From contig NZ_JAIMJA010000018.1 of the NCBI RefSeq assembly GCF_021295315.1, positions 1 through 64,000 on the forward strand: a stretch of 64,000 nucleotides of DNA, in the 5' to 3' direction. The DNA is from Motilimonas cestriensis (GTDB lineage: Bacteria > Pseudomonadota > Gammaproteobacteria > Enterobacterales > CBDFNC01). The notes under the pieces were generated by a model. It was given only the letters and a program-made list of their open reading frames with translations. It did not search any database and was not told the origin of the DNA. Shown here piece by piece: positions 42,796-51,190 of this stretch (positions are counted from its first letter, which is position 1; the number at the start of each line of letters is the position of its first letter). The position numbers were made by a program, and so were the translations under genes.

Positions 42796-42891
42796 TGGGT
42801 GTATCACCATACCCATAAGCTGTAATAACTCCCCCATAAAGTGAAAAATTTGAACTATAAGCTGTAATAGCCTATGTTTTATTTGTAACTT
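42796..42891 (+). mobile_element. Right end of a Tn7-like transposon inserted behind ffs
   Basis: Three copies of a sequence like CCCATAAGCTGTAATAA start at 42812, 42833 and 42854, that is, with an exact 21-bp period; the third shares 16 of 21 positions with the first. A fourth, weak copy keeps TGTAA in phase at 42885. A TGT at 42800-42802 lies 12 bases before the first repeat core. Overlapping or tandem ~20-bp TnsB sites next to a TGT end are the layout of Tn7-type right ends. ffs is a known attachment site of Tn7-like elements, and a tnsA remnant follows 20-100 bp later in the expected direction. Confidence 0.72.
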
Positions 42892-42910
42892 TACAACATT
42901 CGGGTGTGTT

Positions 42911-43224
42911 ATGTATGTCCGTAATCTTCGTAAACCGTCCCCAGTAAAAAATCTTTTTCGTTTTGCTAGCACTAAATCAAGTGAACTGATTATGTGTGAG
43001 AGCAGCCTAGAATTTGATGCTTGTTTCCACCTTGAATACAACGAAGATGTCCTCACCTTTCAAAGCCAACCCGAATTATGTATTCTTTTGAGGGTAAAGA
43101 GCTTCCCTACACACCTGACATGCTCATCACCAAACACGACTCAACCCTTTGTTTTCATGAATACAAACCATTTGCTAAAGCTTGTTCTCCCCTGTTTCGT
43201 GAAAAGTTTTTAGCGAAGAAGTAA
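42911..43224 (+). pseudogene. tnsA: TnsA-like transposition endonuclease, frameshifted and truncated
   Basis: ATG 42911 opens MYVRNLRKPSPVKNLFRFAS and continues MCESSLEFDACFHLEYNEDVLTFQSQPE, the N-terminus of Tn7-like TnsA with the first catalytic acidic residues. At about 43078 the frame shifts; the continuation in another frame is YSFEGKELPYTPDMLITKHD, then FHEYKPFAKACSPLFREKF, ending at TAA 43222-43224. The E-x-K of this second part is the nuclease motif. Only about 100 of over 200 expected residues remain, and no tnsB, tnsC or tnsD follows. It is dead. Confidence 0.78.
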
Positions 43225-43239
43225 CGATACCAATAGCCT

Positions 43240-43545
43240 TTAACGCATTATTTCAAGTGGGCTTGTTGTATCAAGACAGGCTGTTTTAGTCGCTAAAAAC
43301 CGACTAAATTGCAATTTTTTATGGGGTTTCATCAGGTTAATATCATAGCCATCGAGAAACCAATTCAGCTGTTGCCCCGTTAACGTCACCAGCTCATCAG
43401 GGCATTTTGGCCACTTAAATTTATCCTCGGCCAAGGCTTTGTAATAGAGCACAAAGCCATTATCTTCCCAGAACACACATTTGATTTTGTTGCGCTGCTT
43501 GTTGGTGAACGCATAAAGCTCGCCACTGAAAGTTGTTCTGGTCAA
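43240..43545 (-). pseudogene. tnpB: IS66 family accessory protein TnpB, 5'-truncated
   Basis: The frame encodes FSGELYAFTNKQRNKIKCVFW, then GFVLYYKALAEDKFKWP and LTGQQLNWFLDGYDINLMKPHKKL, the C-terminal two thirds of the IS66 TnpB (OrfB) protein. The expected N-terminus (a 'R.P.G...Y......DMRK..DGL' block) is missing; sequence to the right of 43545 is unrelated. No IS66 transposase or inverted ends were recognised beside it. It is an IS66 scar inserted within or after the tnsA remnant. Confidence 0.75.
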
Positions 43546-43688
43546 ATTCTTGTAATCGGGTAGCTGGGAGCCCTCACCCCTACACCACCCACCATGCGTC
43601 TCCCCAATGAACAGCCCAAATTCATTTTGGGCAAAACCGAGTTATCAACCCGATAGCCACCCAGACATAAAGCCCTATAGCGCTCAAT
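43546..43688. other. Unassigned spacer within the insertion scar
   Basis: 143 bp with several runs of C-rich sequence (CCCTCACCCCTACACCACCC) unlike the AT-rich flanks. On the minus strand the frame just before tnpB reads GWCRGEGSQLPDYKN. I do not recognise it; it may be the edge of another mobile element joined to tnpB. Confidence 0.25.
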
Positions 43689-44285
43689 CTAATTGTGATT
43701 GTCCGGATTCAAAGAGCGGTGATATCCCTGACAATCCTCTGACGCTTTATAGTCTGTGCCATTCGTTCTAACATCTATAAATTTAGTGACATTTCCTAGG
43801 GTTGGTTCCTGAATGAGGAAGTCTCGACTATTAAAATAGACCCCGCCCTTGGATTTACAAAAGCTTAAGATAAACTCGCCTTTGATTATATCTTTCTGAA
43901 ACTTACTCATAGATGACACATAGATTAATATTTCTATCACTTCACCTTTTTTGAGGTCGCCCTTAAAAACATCCGTCACCTCTGCTTTCACTATATAAGG
44001 TATCCAGCCAAAAGAGATGTATTGGTAATATTTCTTATCCCCTCGTGTTACTTGTTGGCTTTGTAGCAAAGCCGAATAATGTGTATCGACATAATTAGGT
44101 TCAACCCAGATGGAGTATTTAGATATTGAGCCCTCTCGTATTTGAGGTGATGTGCTTGGTTCAATTGATGGGCTACAGGCACTTTCTTGTGTCGTCATAT
44201 TTCCAGCCTCATCTTCACAATGGTGCAGCTCTTCAGAGAAAGCGAAACTAGAAACAAAGAAGGCAAGTAACAGCAATTTATTCAT
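43689..44285 (-). CDS. Hypothetical exported protein, TIMP/NTR-like pattern
   Basis: 198 residues with a signal peptide (MNKLLLLAFFVSSFAFS, cleaved before EELHHC). The mature part has four cysteines and the run YIVKAEVTDVFKGDLKKGEVIEILIYV followed by GEFILSFCKSKGGVYF. This V-x-V-FKGxLKKG pattern with a late Cys is how bacterial relatives of the TIMP/netrin OB-fold look, but the similarity is weak. It lies among transposon remnants and may be cargo. Confidence 0.55.
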   Translation of the reverse strand: MNKLLLLAFFVSSFAFSEELHHCEDEAGNMTTQESACSPSIEPSTSPQIREGSISKYSIWVEPNYVDTHYSALLQSQQVTRGDKKYYQYISFGWIPYIVKAEVTDVFKGDLKKGEVIEILIYVSSMSKFQKDIIKGEFILSFCKSKGGVYFNSRDFLIQEPTLGNVTKFIDVRTNGTDYKASEDCQGYHRSLNPDNHN

Positions 44286-44667
44286 TAATACACCTTAGCT
44301 TTTATAACCTACTGATTATTAGACGTTAACGGCAAACCCATCGCAAGCATTTTCTTTGACAAATAATTTACATGAAGCCACAAGGGTCACTTCGACCCAA
44401 GGAACGGATTACTAAACCGCGGGAGTAATAATCTGAGGGCTATCTGCGGCTATATTTATGTCGTTGCGATAATGGTTTGAGATAAAACATCTGACCAATA
44501 GATATGGTTTGTTGATGGCGTATGGATGGCTGTACAGCAAGCATTTATTTGACAGCACATGGCAAGTTGAAGATGATGCCAGTATGCCGCATGGTACTAC
44601 TACCACTATCGCCATCGGCAATTGGTCGCGTTAGAACGCAGAAGCCTTTATTAGATGGATTAAAAAT
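44286..44667. other. 382-bp gap; no intact gene
   Basis: No gene with a start and ribosome site. A plus-strand stretch (about 44515-44634) translates as AYGWLYSKHLFDSTWQVEDD and on to IAIGNWSR before a stop, which looks like the end of a degraded gene; the family is not recognised. The promoter of the nitroreductase gene is presumably in the last 50 bases. Confidence 0.35.
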
Positions 44668-45321
44668 ATGCACCCTATCCTTGTTGATTTAAATAAGCGT
44701 TATACTTCAAAACGCTATGATCCCACTAAACGCATCCCACCAAGTGATCTTGAGGTCATCTATGAAGCCATGCGCTTGTCGTCGTCTTCGATTAACTCAC
44801 AACCTTGGAAGTTTATCGTCATTGAAAGTGATGCCGCTAAACAGCGCTTGCACGACACATTTGCCAATAAGTTTCAATTTAATCAACCCCATATCATGGC
44901 TGCATCGCACATTGTATTGTTTGCTCATAATCCTAAATACAACCGTGACGATTACGCCAAAGTGGTAGATCAGGGCATCAAAGATGGCCGAACCAAACCC
45001 GAAGACAGAGAAAAAGCCTTTGGCAGTTTTGCCTTTGCCACCTTAAATACCGATGAAAATGGCAACACGGCGCCTTGGACCAAGGCACAAGTTTACTTGG
45101 CCCTAGGAAATACATTGCACACCCTCGCACGCTTAGGCATTGACTCTACCTGTATGGAAGGTGTTGATAGCGAATTAATTGGCGAAATATTTAAAGACGA
45201 GTTAGCCGGTTATGTTTGTGATGTCGCGTTAGCCATGGGTTACCACCACCCAGAGGAAGACTACAACGCGAAGCTGCCAAAATCTCGTTTAGCCGCCAAA
45301 GACGTGATAAAAATCATTTAA
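44668..45321 (+). CDS. NfsB-like NAD(P)H nitroreductase
   Basis: 217 residues, flavin reductase fold. FMN-binding parts are visible: NKRYTSKRYDPTKRIP at the N-terminus, MRLSSSSINSQPWKFIVIES, and YLALGNTLHTLARLGIDSTCMEG near the C-terminal third. It reduces nitro groups or quinones using NAD(P)H. The length and motif order match the NfsB/dihydropteridine reductase group. A hairpin closes the gene. It could be backbone or cargo of the ffs island. Confidence 0.88.
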   Translation: MHPILVDLNKRYTSKRYDPTKRIPPSDLEVIYEAMRLSSSSINSQPWKFIVIESDAAKQRLHDTFANKFQFNQPHIMAASHIVLFAHNPKYNRDDYAKVVDQGIKDGRTKPEDREKAFGSFAFATLNTDENGNTAPWTKAQVYLALGNTLHTLARLGIDSTCMEGVDSELIGEIFKDELAGYVCDVALAMGYHHPEEDYNAKLPKSRLAAKDVIKII

Positions 45322-45360
45322 GCTGGGGGATATGATCAACGCGATTTGATGGTCCACCTT

Positions 45361-45380
45361 AAGCCTGCTCTAGCAGGCTT
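45361..45380 (+). terminator. Hairpin after the nitroreductase gene
   Basis: AAGCCTGC (45361-45368), loop TCTA, GCAGGCTT (45373-45380). No clear T-run follows. Confidence 0.55.
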
Positions 45381-45454
45381 AGGGCAAAGAAGGGAGGCAT
45401 CACCTCTTTGCTCTATTAACCCGGACCCATCCCTTGCTTCACAAGTTACGCGTT

Positions 45455-45688
45455 CTAGTTTTCAATCAGAGCATACTCAATTTTATACCTTGGCCTAAAA
45501 CGATCTAAAGATAATAGAATTACACCAAAATAGATCATTGATAGCACAATTTCATAAACTGTCGGAAAAAGCTCAACCAACAATCCCCTTGCAAAAGGAT
45601 ATGAAACACTAGATAAAAAAATTGCCAAGCACCAGATAATAAACGACTTCTTATTCAACAAAATTCTTTTGTGTATATCAATACACAT
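45455..45688 (-). CDS. Hypothetical small membrane protein
   Basis: 77 residues from ATG 45688, or eight more if the in-frame start at 45712 is used. Two hydrophobic segments (FIIWCLAIFLSSVSYPF and VLSMIYFGVILLSLD) with a basic end (RFRPRYK). No family recognised and the ribosome site is poor, but base composition (AT-rich) and hydrophobic pattern look coding. It lies between the nitroreductase and the MoxR-type operon, on the opposite strand. Confidence 0.4.
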   Translation of the reverse strand: MCIDIHKRILLNKKSFIIWCLAIFLSSVSYPFARGLLVELFPTVYEIVLSMIYFGVILLSLDRFRPRYKIEYALIEN

Positions 45689-45907
45689 GATACAAGACTC
45701 AGCACCCCTCAAAAAGCAAAATTGGGCAAGTCTAAAATACCCACTTCAGTTTCGTGGCACACCATTACATCAAATAAATATAATGACAAACCGCACAGAG
45801 GTGCCATTTCTCTCTATGACAAAAAGATTAAATGTCTATAGTTCTAGATCACTCTTTATTGCATATATAGCAACATAAGCAGTCAGCTTTTTAAAAAAGG
45901 TTATTTA

Positions 45908-46903
45908 ATGTCACCATCTGAACTAGTTACCTTCCTTGAATCCATTGTTGAAAATGACGTAAAACATGCCGTGATGATTTGGGGCCCACCGGGCGTAGGC
46001 AAATCGTCTATCGTTTCTCAACTTTGCAAAACGAACCAAATAGGCTTTGTTGATGTGCGCTTGAGTCAGCTGATGCCCAGTGACCTGCGAGGTTTACCCT
46101 CACCCGTAAATGGGGTGACTCATTGGAACCCTCCGGCATTTCTACCGACAGAGGGACGCGGTGTATTGTTTATGGACGAGCTCAATATGGCTCCGCCTGC
46201 ACTGCAAGGCGTGGCACAACAGCTTATCCTAGATAGAAAAGTAGGCGATTATGTCTTACCTGAAGGCTGGCTGGTTTGGGCAGCAGGTAACCGAAACACC
46301 GATCGCGCCGCGGTATATGAGATGCCCGGGCCATTGGCAAACCGCTTTTTACATTTAGAAGTGGCCCCCTCACTTGCCGATTTTAAACAATTTGCTTTTG
46401 CTAATAATGTTTGCGAAACCATCATAGGTTTTCTGACATACCGTCCTGATCTGCTACACAAAATGCACCCATCAGACCCAGCTTGGCCTTCTCCTCGCAC
46501 CTGGGAAATGGCATCCAATCTGGTTCGCGCTGGGCTATCTATTGAATCAGCTGTGGGTCTAGGCCCTGCTGAAGAATACCGTGCCTTTGTACAACTTCGT
46601 GACCATCTACCAAATATTGACGCTATTCTTGAGGGTAAAACATCCGAGGCCTTCCCTCCCGACCCGTCCATAAGATATGCCACCATTGCCGCATTGGTAT
46701 CACGGTTCCAAAATACTGAACAGGCCGTAGCCGCATTTCAATGGTTAATTACTAACGCCAATGAAGAATGGGTTCATCTTTTCGCTAGTGACCTTTTCCC
46801 GCGCCTTCGAGCATTGCAACAGTATCAAGGGTTTGCCAGCAAAATAGTGGCGGACAACTCAGCCAAACGCTTCCTTGCTGACTTTGTCTCACTGGTGTCC
46901 TAG
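45908..46903 (+). CDS. MoxR-type AAA+ ATPase of a three-gene VWA system
   Basis: 331 residues. Walker A GPPGVGKSSI (about 28-37), Walker B VLFMDELNMAPPALQG, sensor 1 WAAGNRN and the arginine PGPLANRFLHLE are all intact. The lid domain follows, then a helical C-terminus of ~80 residues. MoxR ATPases act as chaperones that remodel partners together with VWA proteins. Here the VWA gene starts 3 bp after the stop, and a 990-residue repeat protein overlaps that gene, so the three form one tightly coupled operon. AAAAAAGG precedes the start. Located in the island behind ffs and the tnsA remnant. Confidence 0.88.
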   Translation: MSPSELVTFLESIVENDVKHAVMIWGPPGVGKSSIVSQLCKTNQIGFVDVRLSQLMPSDLRGLPSPVNGVTHWNPPAFLPTEGRGVLFMDELNMAPPALQGVAQQLILDRKVGDYVLPEGWLVWAAGNRNTDRAAVYEMPGPLANRFLHLEVAPSLADFKQFAFANNVCETIIGFLTYRPDLLHKMHPSDPAWPSPRTWEMASNLVRAGLSIESAVGLGPAEEYRAFVQLRDHLPNIDAILEGKTSEAFPPDPSIRYATIAALVSRFQNTEQAVAAFQWLITNANEEWVHLFASDLFPRLRALQQYQGFASKIVADNSAKRFLADFVSLVS

Positions 46904-46906
46904 CAA

Positions 46907-48187
46907 ATGAATGCAACAAATGACTCTGCGAAGCTATGGAGTAAGTTTTTGCTCAAGCTCAAAATGCAGAACCCTTTTTTTTCAACGTTAGCGATGTTCG
47001 CAACCTTTGAGCTCAATGACAACATTACTCACGCTCAAACACAGCATAAAAAGCTGGTCATATCGCCGGCATTTCTACAACAGTTTAGCGAGCAACAACA
47101 GTTTAGTTACATGCTACATCAGGTGTTACATCTTGCCTTGCAGCACATTAAACGAGGTGAAGGACGCAACCAACCACTGTGGAATATCGCTGCCGATATA
47201 TCAGTGAATCAAATTATCAGCGATACCACAGACTGGCCTATAGCCCCGATGACAGCCTGGGACCACCGCTTTAAAGGACACTCTGTTGAGCGAATATATG
47301 CTTCACTGCAAAAAGAAGTAGTCAAAACAGCTGCTCACTTAAATGCCTTGGCAGTCCAGTCGAGTTTTCATGCACAAAACAGTAGCTCAGATGGAAAGCC
47401 TAAAGACGACATCTCGACTGAACAGATCAACGCACCTGAACACCTTCAAGGTATAGGCGAAACGCAAGCAATTGAACAGCTTATAAAGCTATATGAAATC
47501 CATGCTGATTTCAGCACTCTTCCTAGTGAAGAGACCGAATTGGCGAATACCTATTGGCGCAGCGCGGCGACTAAAGCCACTCAACTGCATCCCGATCCTC
47601 ACTACGGCAATCATTCCGATAGCTTGGCTCGAGAAGTTGAGCTCAGTTGCAAAACACAGCTCGACTGGCGGCAAATGCTTTGGAAATATGCAACCCCCAC
47701 TCTGTCTGACTATACCGAGTTTGATAACCGCTTTATCTATTGTGGGTATTACACAGAAACATTACAGGCTGAATCTCTTAGTATTGATGTGATCATTGAT
47801 ACCAGTGGTTCAATCTCAAAACGTGAGCTATCAAGTTTTGTCAGCGAAATGATTGCTATAAAACGCTGCCACCCGCTGGTAAATATTAAGGTGTATTACG
47901 CAGACGATGAATTATATGGCCCCTTCGAGATGCCTGAGAAGGTGTCTGAATTGCAGATGCCTATTGGCTGGGGGGGAACAAGCTTTGCACCTTACTTCAA
48001 TGCGTTAAAGCAGAAGAATCGATTTACTGATGCACCTCAAGCCGTAATTTATTTCACTGACGGCTTTGGGGATTACCCGGCTCAAGCCCCCTCAATCCCG
48101 GTCCTCTGGCTAATTACCGAAGATGGTTGTGATGATAGCAATGTGCCATTTGGCATCATCGTAAGACTTAAGGAGACATCTGTATGA
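46907..48187 (+). CDS. DUF2201-like metallopeptidase-fold protein with C-terminal VWA domain
   Basis: 426 residues. The N-terminal part has the putative metallopeptidase pattern of DUF2201: MLHQVLHLALQH and, after a basic stretch, LWNIAADISVNQIISD. The usual H-E-x-x-H reads H-Q-V-L-H, so the catalytic Glu is replaced and the site may bind metal without cutting. The C-terminal VWA domain has an intact MIDAS: DVIIDTSGSIS (D-x-S-x-S), GGTSFAP (Thr) and YFTDGFGD (Asp). It pairs with the upstream MoxR ATPase, as in RavA-ViaA type systems. Its stop overlaps the next start by 4 nt. Confidence 0.85.
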   Translation: MNATNDSAKLWSKFLLKLKMQNPFFSTLAMFATFELNDNITHAQTQHKKLVISPAFLQQFSEQQQFSYMLHQVLHLALQHIKRGEGRNQPLWNIAADISVNQIISDTTDWPIAPMTAWDHRFKGHSVERIYASLQKEVVKTAAHLNALAVQSSFHAQNSSSDGKPKDDISTEQINAPEHLQGIGETQAIEQLIKLYEIHADFSTLPSEETELANTYWRSAATKATQLHPDPHYGNHSDSLAREVELSCKTQLDWRQMLWKYATPTLSDYTEFDNRFIYCGYYTETLQAESLSIDVIIDTSGSISKRELSSFVSEMIAIKRCHPLVNIKVYYADDELYGPFEMPEKVSELQMPIGWGGTSFAPYFNALKQKNRFTDAPQAVIYFTDGFGDYPAQAPSIPVLWLITEDGCDDSNVPFGIIVRLKETSV

Positions 48188-51156
48188 CACTAAATGAGAT
48201 ATACCAGGCTGAAACATGCCCACCTAAAACCCAGTGGCTCCCTGAGTTAATCGCTGCCAGCCGTGAGGAAATAGATAACTTTGTTGCGTCAGAAAATACC
48301 CAAGCCTGGTTCTTAAATGGGGTATTCCATCACCGGTTGGATAATGATGATAAGGTATGTCAGTCTATTTTTCAGCACCCTAATTGCCCACCAAGATTGA
48401 TCGCCATAGCGCAACGGTTTAAACCTGAGTGGATAGTCGACTCCCCTGCACTGGCGCTGATCCAGCTTGGCATGTTAGATCCAGATGGTAAAAAAGAATG
48501 GGAAGCGACTAAAAGTTCGCTCGCCCATAAAGAGCTAGCGATGTTTATCTATTCTGGTTTGTTTCAACAAGAAAGACGCTATATTCTGAACCACTACACT
48601 TACGACAAAGACCACTTTGATGAAATCCTAGTGCTTTGCGCTAACCGTAATCGATATCAAGAATACCGACAGGGCCTGATGCGTAATTTGTTTGCATTAA
48701 CTCCTCAATTCATTTTCGACGCCTTTGCCGATGAGGCTAAAACCCCCATCACCCTTGCCGCTTTTCAACCTATCCAAGCTCTCGCTAATAGATTAGCGGC
48801 AATGAAGGTCACCGAACTTGAGTTTGTTGCACAAAGAGATGACCTGACCCTTGAAATCCAACACTTTCTAGCATCTCATCACTCTGTAAAAGTTAAAAAG
48901 CGATTGTTAGAAAACAAATGGGCTGACGAAACGGTGTTGCTTCAACTGGCACAAGATTTAAACGCCAAAATAGCTGAGATGGCTAAAAAAAAGCTTTCTA
49001 AGGAACGCCTGAGTGAGCTGAATCAGGCTCTAACCACTACAGCTCTTAATAACAAGCTGGATGACAAAGCACTGCTTGATTTACTGCGAATTGAAGCAGT
49101 ATCCACGCAAGCATTATTAGAAATAGCCACAACCGCTAAGCCGCTCTGGTGCTGTGCAGCCACTCTACACAAGTCTGCAACACAAGAGGTGTTTAACGCT
49201 GCTGGGCAACGAGAGGATTTGCCTAACTGGGCCAAAATAGGTATTGCACTGCATACGCAAGATGCTGCACAAATCGATGCATTGATAGCAACGGACAACA
49301 AAGATCTCTGGTTTGCGTTAAGTGATAACCCAAACCTTAGCGCAGCTCAGGCAGAAACGCTGATCGTTAAAAGTAAGGATGAAGTTATTTGGTGTGGAAT
49401 TGCCAACACCTTTATTGATAACCATGAAGTCCTTGACATTATCCTCAACCAGCGTGGCAAAAAAGTACTTTGGCAAAAACATCTAAAAATGTTGCTCGAC
49501 CCTGACACCTCAAGTAAGGATGTGGTTAAAATCCAAGGCAAAACAAACCCGCATGGCATTGTGTTTTCTCGATTGATGGCCCGCCACGCTCGCTGTCCAA
49601 TCAACTTCATTATTCGACTCGCAGCGTATTTTCCGCAAGACACTAAGCTCAATACAAAATATGTGCTTAAGCTACAAGAAGATCCTGAAAGTGCGCAAGC
49701 CGAACAATACAGCACTGGAAAAATTGAAAACTTACTGATGACAGGTGAAGGCTACAGTTTTGTATACGAATGGGTACTTGAGAACTTAACCGATGAACGT
49801 GATATTCGCAGGTGTATATCAGTACCAAGGTTAAACCCAAATAAAGTGCGCCACTTGGCTATCTCAGCGGATGATGAAACGCTACGACGTTTTGTTGCCA
49901 CGTCAGCTAGGAAGTATTCATTCTATGAGTATCGGATGTTAGCAACCATAGGCAATGCAACAACCCTTAAGAGTCTGATCAAATCGGAATATATTGATAA
50001 TGATTCGTTGAAAGAATTGCTTGAACACAATGATAGTTCAGTGAAAACTCACGCATTAAAACTTGCGAAAAAGCGCAAGCTTAATGTGAACATTTCAACT
50101 CCAATAAAGAAAAAACCACGCCAGAACAGCCTAGGTAACAAACCAGAACGGGTAGAGCTTGCAAAGGAAACGTCAGATTTGGCACTACTGACTATTCTTG
50201 CATCCGATAAAACCCGAGATGTTCGAGAACAAGTCACCAACAACAAGCATGTTTCACCCGAGCTACTCCTATTGCTCGTAGCCGATAAAGATGATTTGGT
50301 CACGCTATATGCCCTTAGACAGTTGAAAGAATTTACGCTGTCTAAGTCTGAAAGTGAACGCTTGCAACGGGTACTCAAGGACATATTCGTTGATGATAAC
50401 CGCGCTGAACGCCTACGCGTCGAGGCTGCTAAAGTCATCGATGATGGTGTTCTGTTAGCCTCTCAGTTCATCAATGGTGCCAGTGATTTGGACAAGGTTA
50501 TCTTGGCAAAATCAAACTGCAGCGAGTTTCTTGATAGAGCCTTCTTTGCCGCTCAGCGCGGGGATATCAATATACACTATCCAAGTTTGGCTAGTAATAA
50601 GCACCTGAATCCCCTTCACGTGAATCAGTTAATCAACAGTAAGGATAAACAAGTACGAAAAAACATCGCGTGTTATCAAAGGTTAGATGATGATCAGATT
50701 TTGCGTCTTTGCCATGATAATGAACTTATCGTTTATCACTTGGCAAGTTCTGAGCATCTTGATCTAAATTGCCTACCTACCTGGGCTTTATGCAAAGCTT
50801 ATCACTACACTAGCAGGGGGACTGTTCGTGAGCGTGTCGCCCAAGCCCTCGAATTAAGAGGAATTAAAAGTCACAAGATCATAATGACTCTACCGAACTT
50901 ACTAAAGCTGTTTGGCTTAAAGATGTCTGTTAAGAATTTCAATAAAAAACTACTGGAAAAGGGGCTGGTTGAAATAACAAATACGGCTCATCATTCCGTT
51001 AAGCCCATTAACAGAGAGCGATTTTCCGATAAAGCTTATTTATATGGACATGATACAGACTTTCCAGGGAATATGTTCACTCCTTTATACTACCCACACA
51101 GCTTCGCTGAGCTACTTGCGTTACTTGAAATAGAAGTTAAAGAGCCCGTGTCTTAA
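48184..51156 (+). CDS. Large LRV/HEAT-like repeat protein, third gene of the MoxR-VWA operon
   Basis: 990 residues, no signal or membrane segment. Helical repeats of roughly 20-25 residues recur with the rhythm 'N-xx-L/V-P/S-x-x-L/V-x-x-L': HPNCPPRLIAIAQR, SDNPNLSAAQAETLI, VTNNKHVSPELLLLLV and LASNKHLNPLHVNQLINSK. This resembles leucine-rich variant (LRV) or HEAT repeats, made for broad protein binding. A basic segment (KKRKLNVNISTPIKKKPRQ) lies at about 628-646. The C-terminal ~60 residues (DKAYLYGHDTDFPGNMFTPLYYP) are non-repetitive. No enzymatic motif was found. It may be the substrate recogniser or the effector of the ATPase-VWA pair. Confidence 0.8.
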   Translation: MTLNEIYQAETCPPKTQWLPELIAASREEIDNFVASENTQAWFLNGVFHHRLDNDDKVCQSIFQHPNCPPRLIAIAQRFKPEWIVDSPALALIQLGMLDPDGKKEWEATKSSLAHKELAMFIYSGLFQQERRYILNHYTYDKDHFDEILVLCANRNRYQEYRQGLMRNLFALTPQFIFDAFADEAKTPITLAAFQPIQALANRLAAMKVTELEFVAQRDDLTLEIQHFLASHHSVKVKKRLLENKWADETVLLQLAQDLNAKIAEMAKKKLSKERLSELNQALTTTALNNKLDDKALLDLLRIEAVSTQALLEIATTAKPLWCCAATLHKSATQEVFNAAGQREDLPNWAKIGIALHTQDAAQIDALIATDNKDLWFALSDNPNLSAAQAETLIVKSKDEVIWCGIANTFIDNHEVLDIILNQRGKKVLWQKHLKMLLDPDTSSKDVVKIQGKTNPHGIVFSRLMARHARCPINFIIRLAAYFPQDTKLNTKYVLKLQEDPESAQAEQYSTGKIENLLMTGEGYSFVYEWVLENLTDERDIRRCISVPRLNPNKVRHLAISADDETLRRFVATSARKYSFYEYRMLATIGNATTLKSLIKSEYIDNDSLKELLEHNDSSVKTHALKLAKKRKLNVNISTPIKKKPRQNSLGNKPERVELAKETSDLALLTILASDKTRDVREQVTNNKHVSPELLLLLVADKDDLVTLYALRQLKEFTLSKSESERLQRVLKDIFVDDNRAERLRVEAAKVIDDGVLLASQFINGASDLDKVILAKSNCSEFLDRAFFAAQRGDINIHYPSLASNKHLNPLHVNQLINSKDKQVRKNIACYQRLDDDQILRLCHDNELIVYHLASSEHLDLNCLPTWALCKAYHYTSRGTVRERVAQALELRGIKSHKIIMTLPNLLKLFGLKMSVKNFNKKLLEKGLVEITNTAHHSVKPINRERFSDKAYLYGHDTDFPGNMFTPLYYPHSFAELLALLEIEVKEPVS

Positions 51157-51168
51157 CTTAACGCAAAG

Positions 51169-51190
51169 AGGCCAGCATGTGCTGGCCTGT
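51169..51190 (+). terminator. Terminator of the MoxR-VWA-repeat operon
   Basis: AGGCCAGCA (51169-51177) pairs with TGCTGGCCT (51180-51188), followed by GTTCTG. The stem is perfect; the T-tract is weak. Confidence 0.7.

Noticed and set aside
42496-43056. Long minus-strand open frame covering ffs as a protein gene
   Set aside because: It runs antisense through the 4.5S RNA and the transposon-end repeats and has no protein-like features.
44412-44621. 69-codon minus-strand frame in the gap before the nitroreductase gene
   Set aside because: No ribosome site, odd composition and no family; the opposite strand contains a more protein-like but startless stretch.
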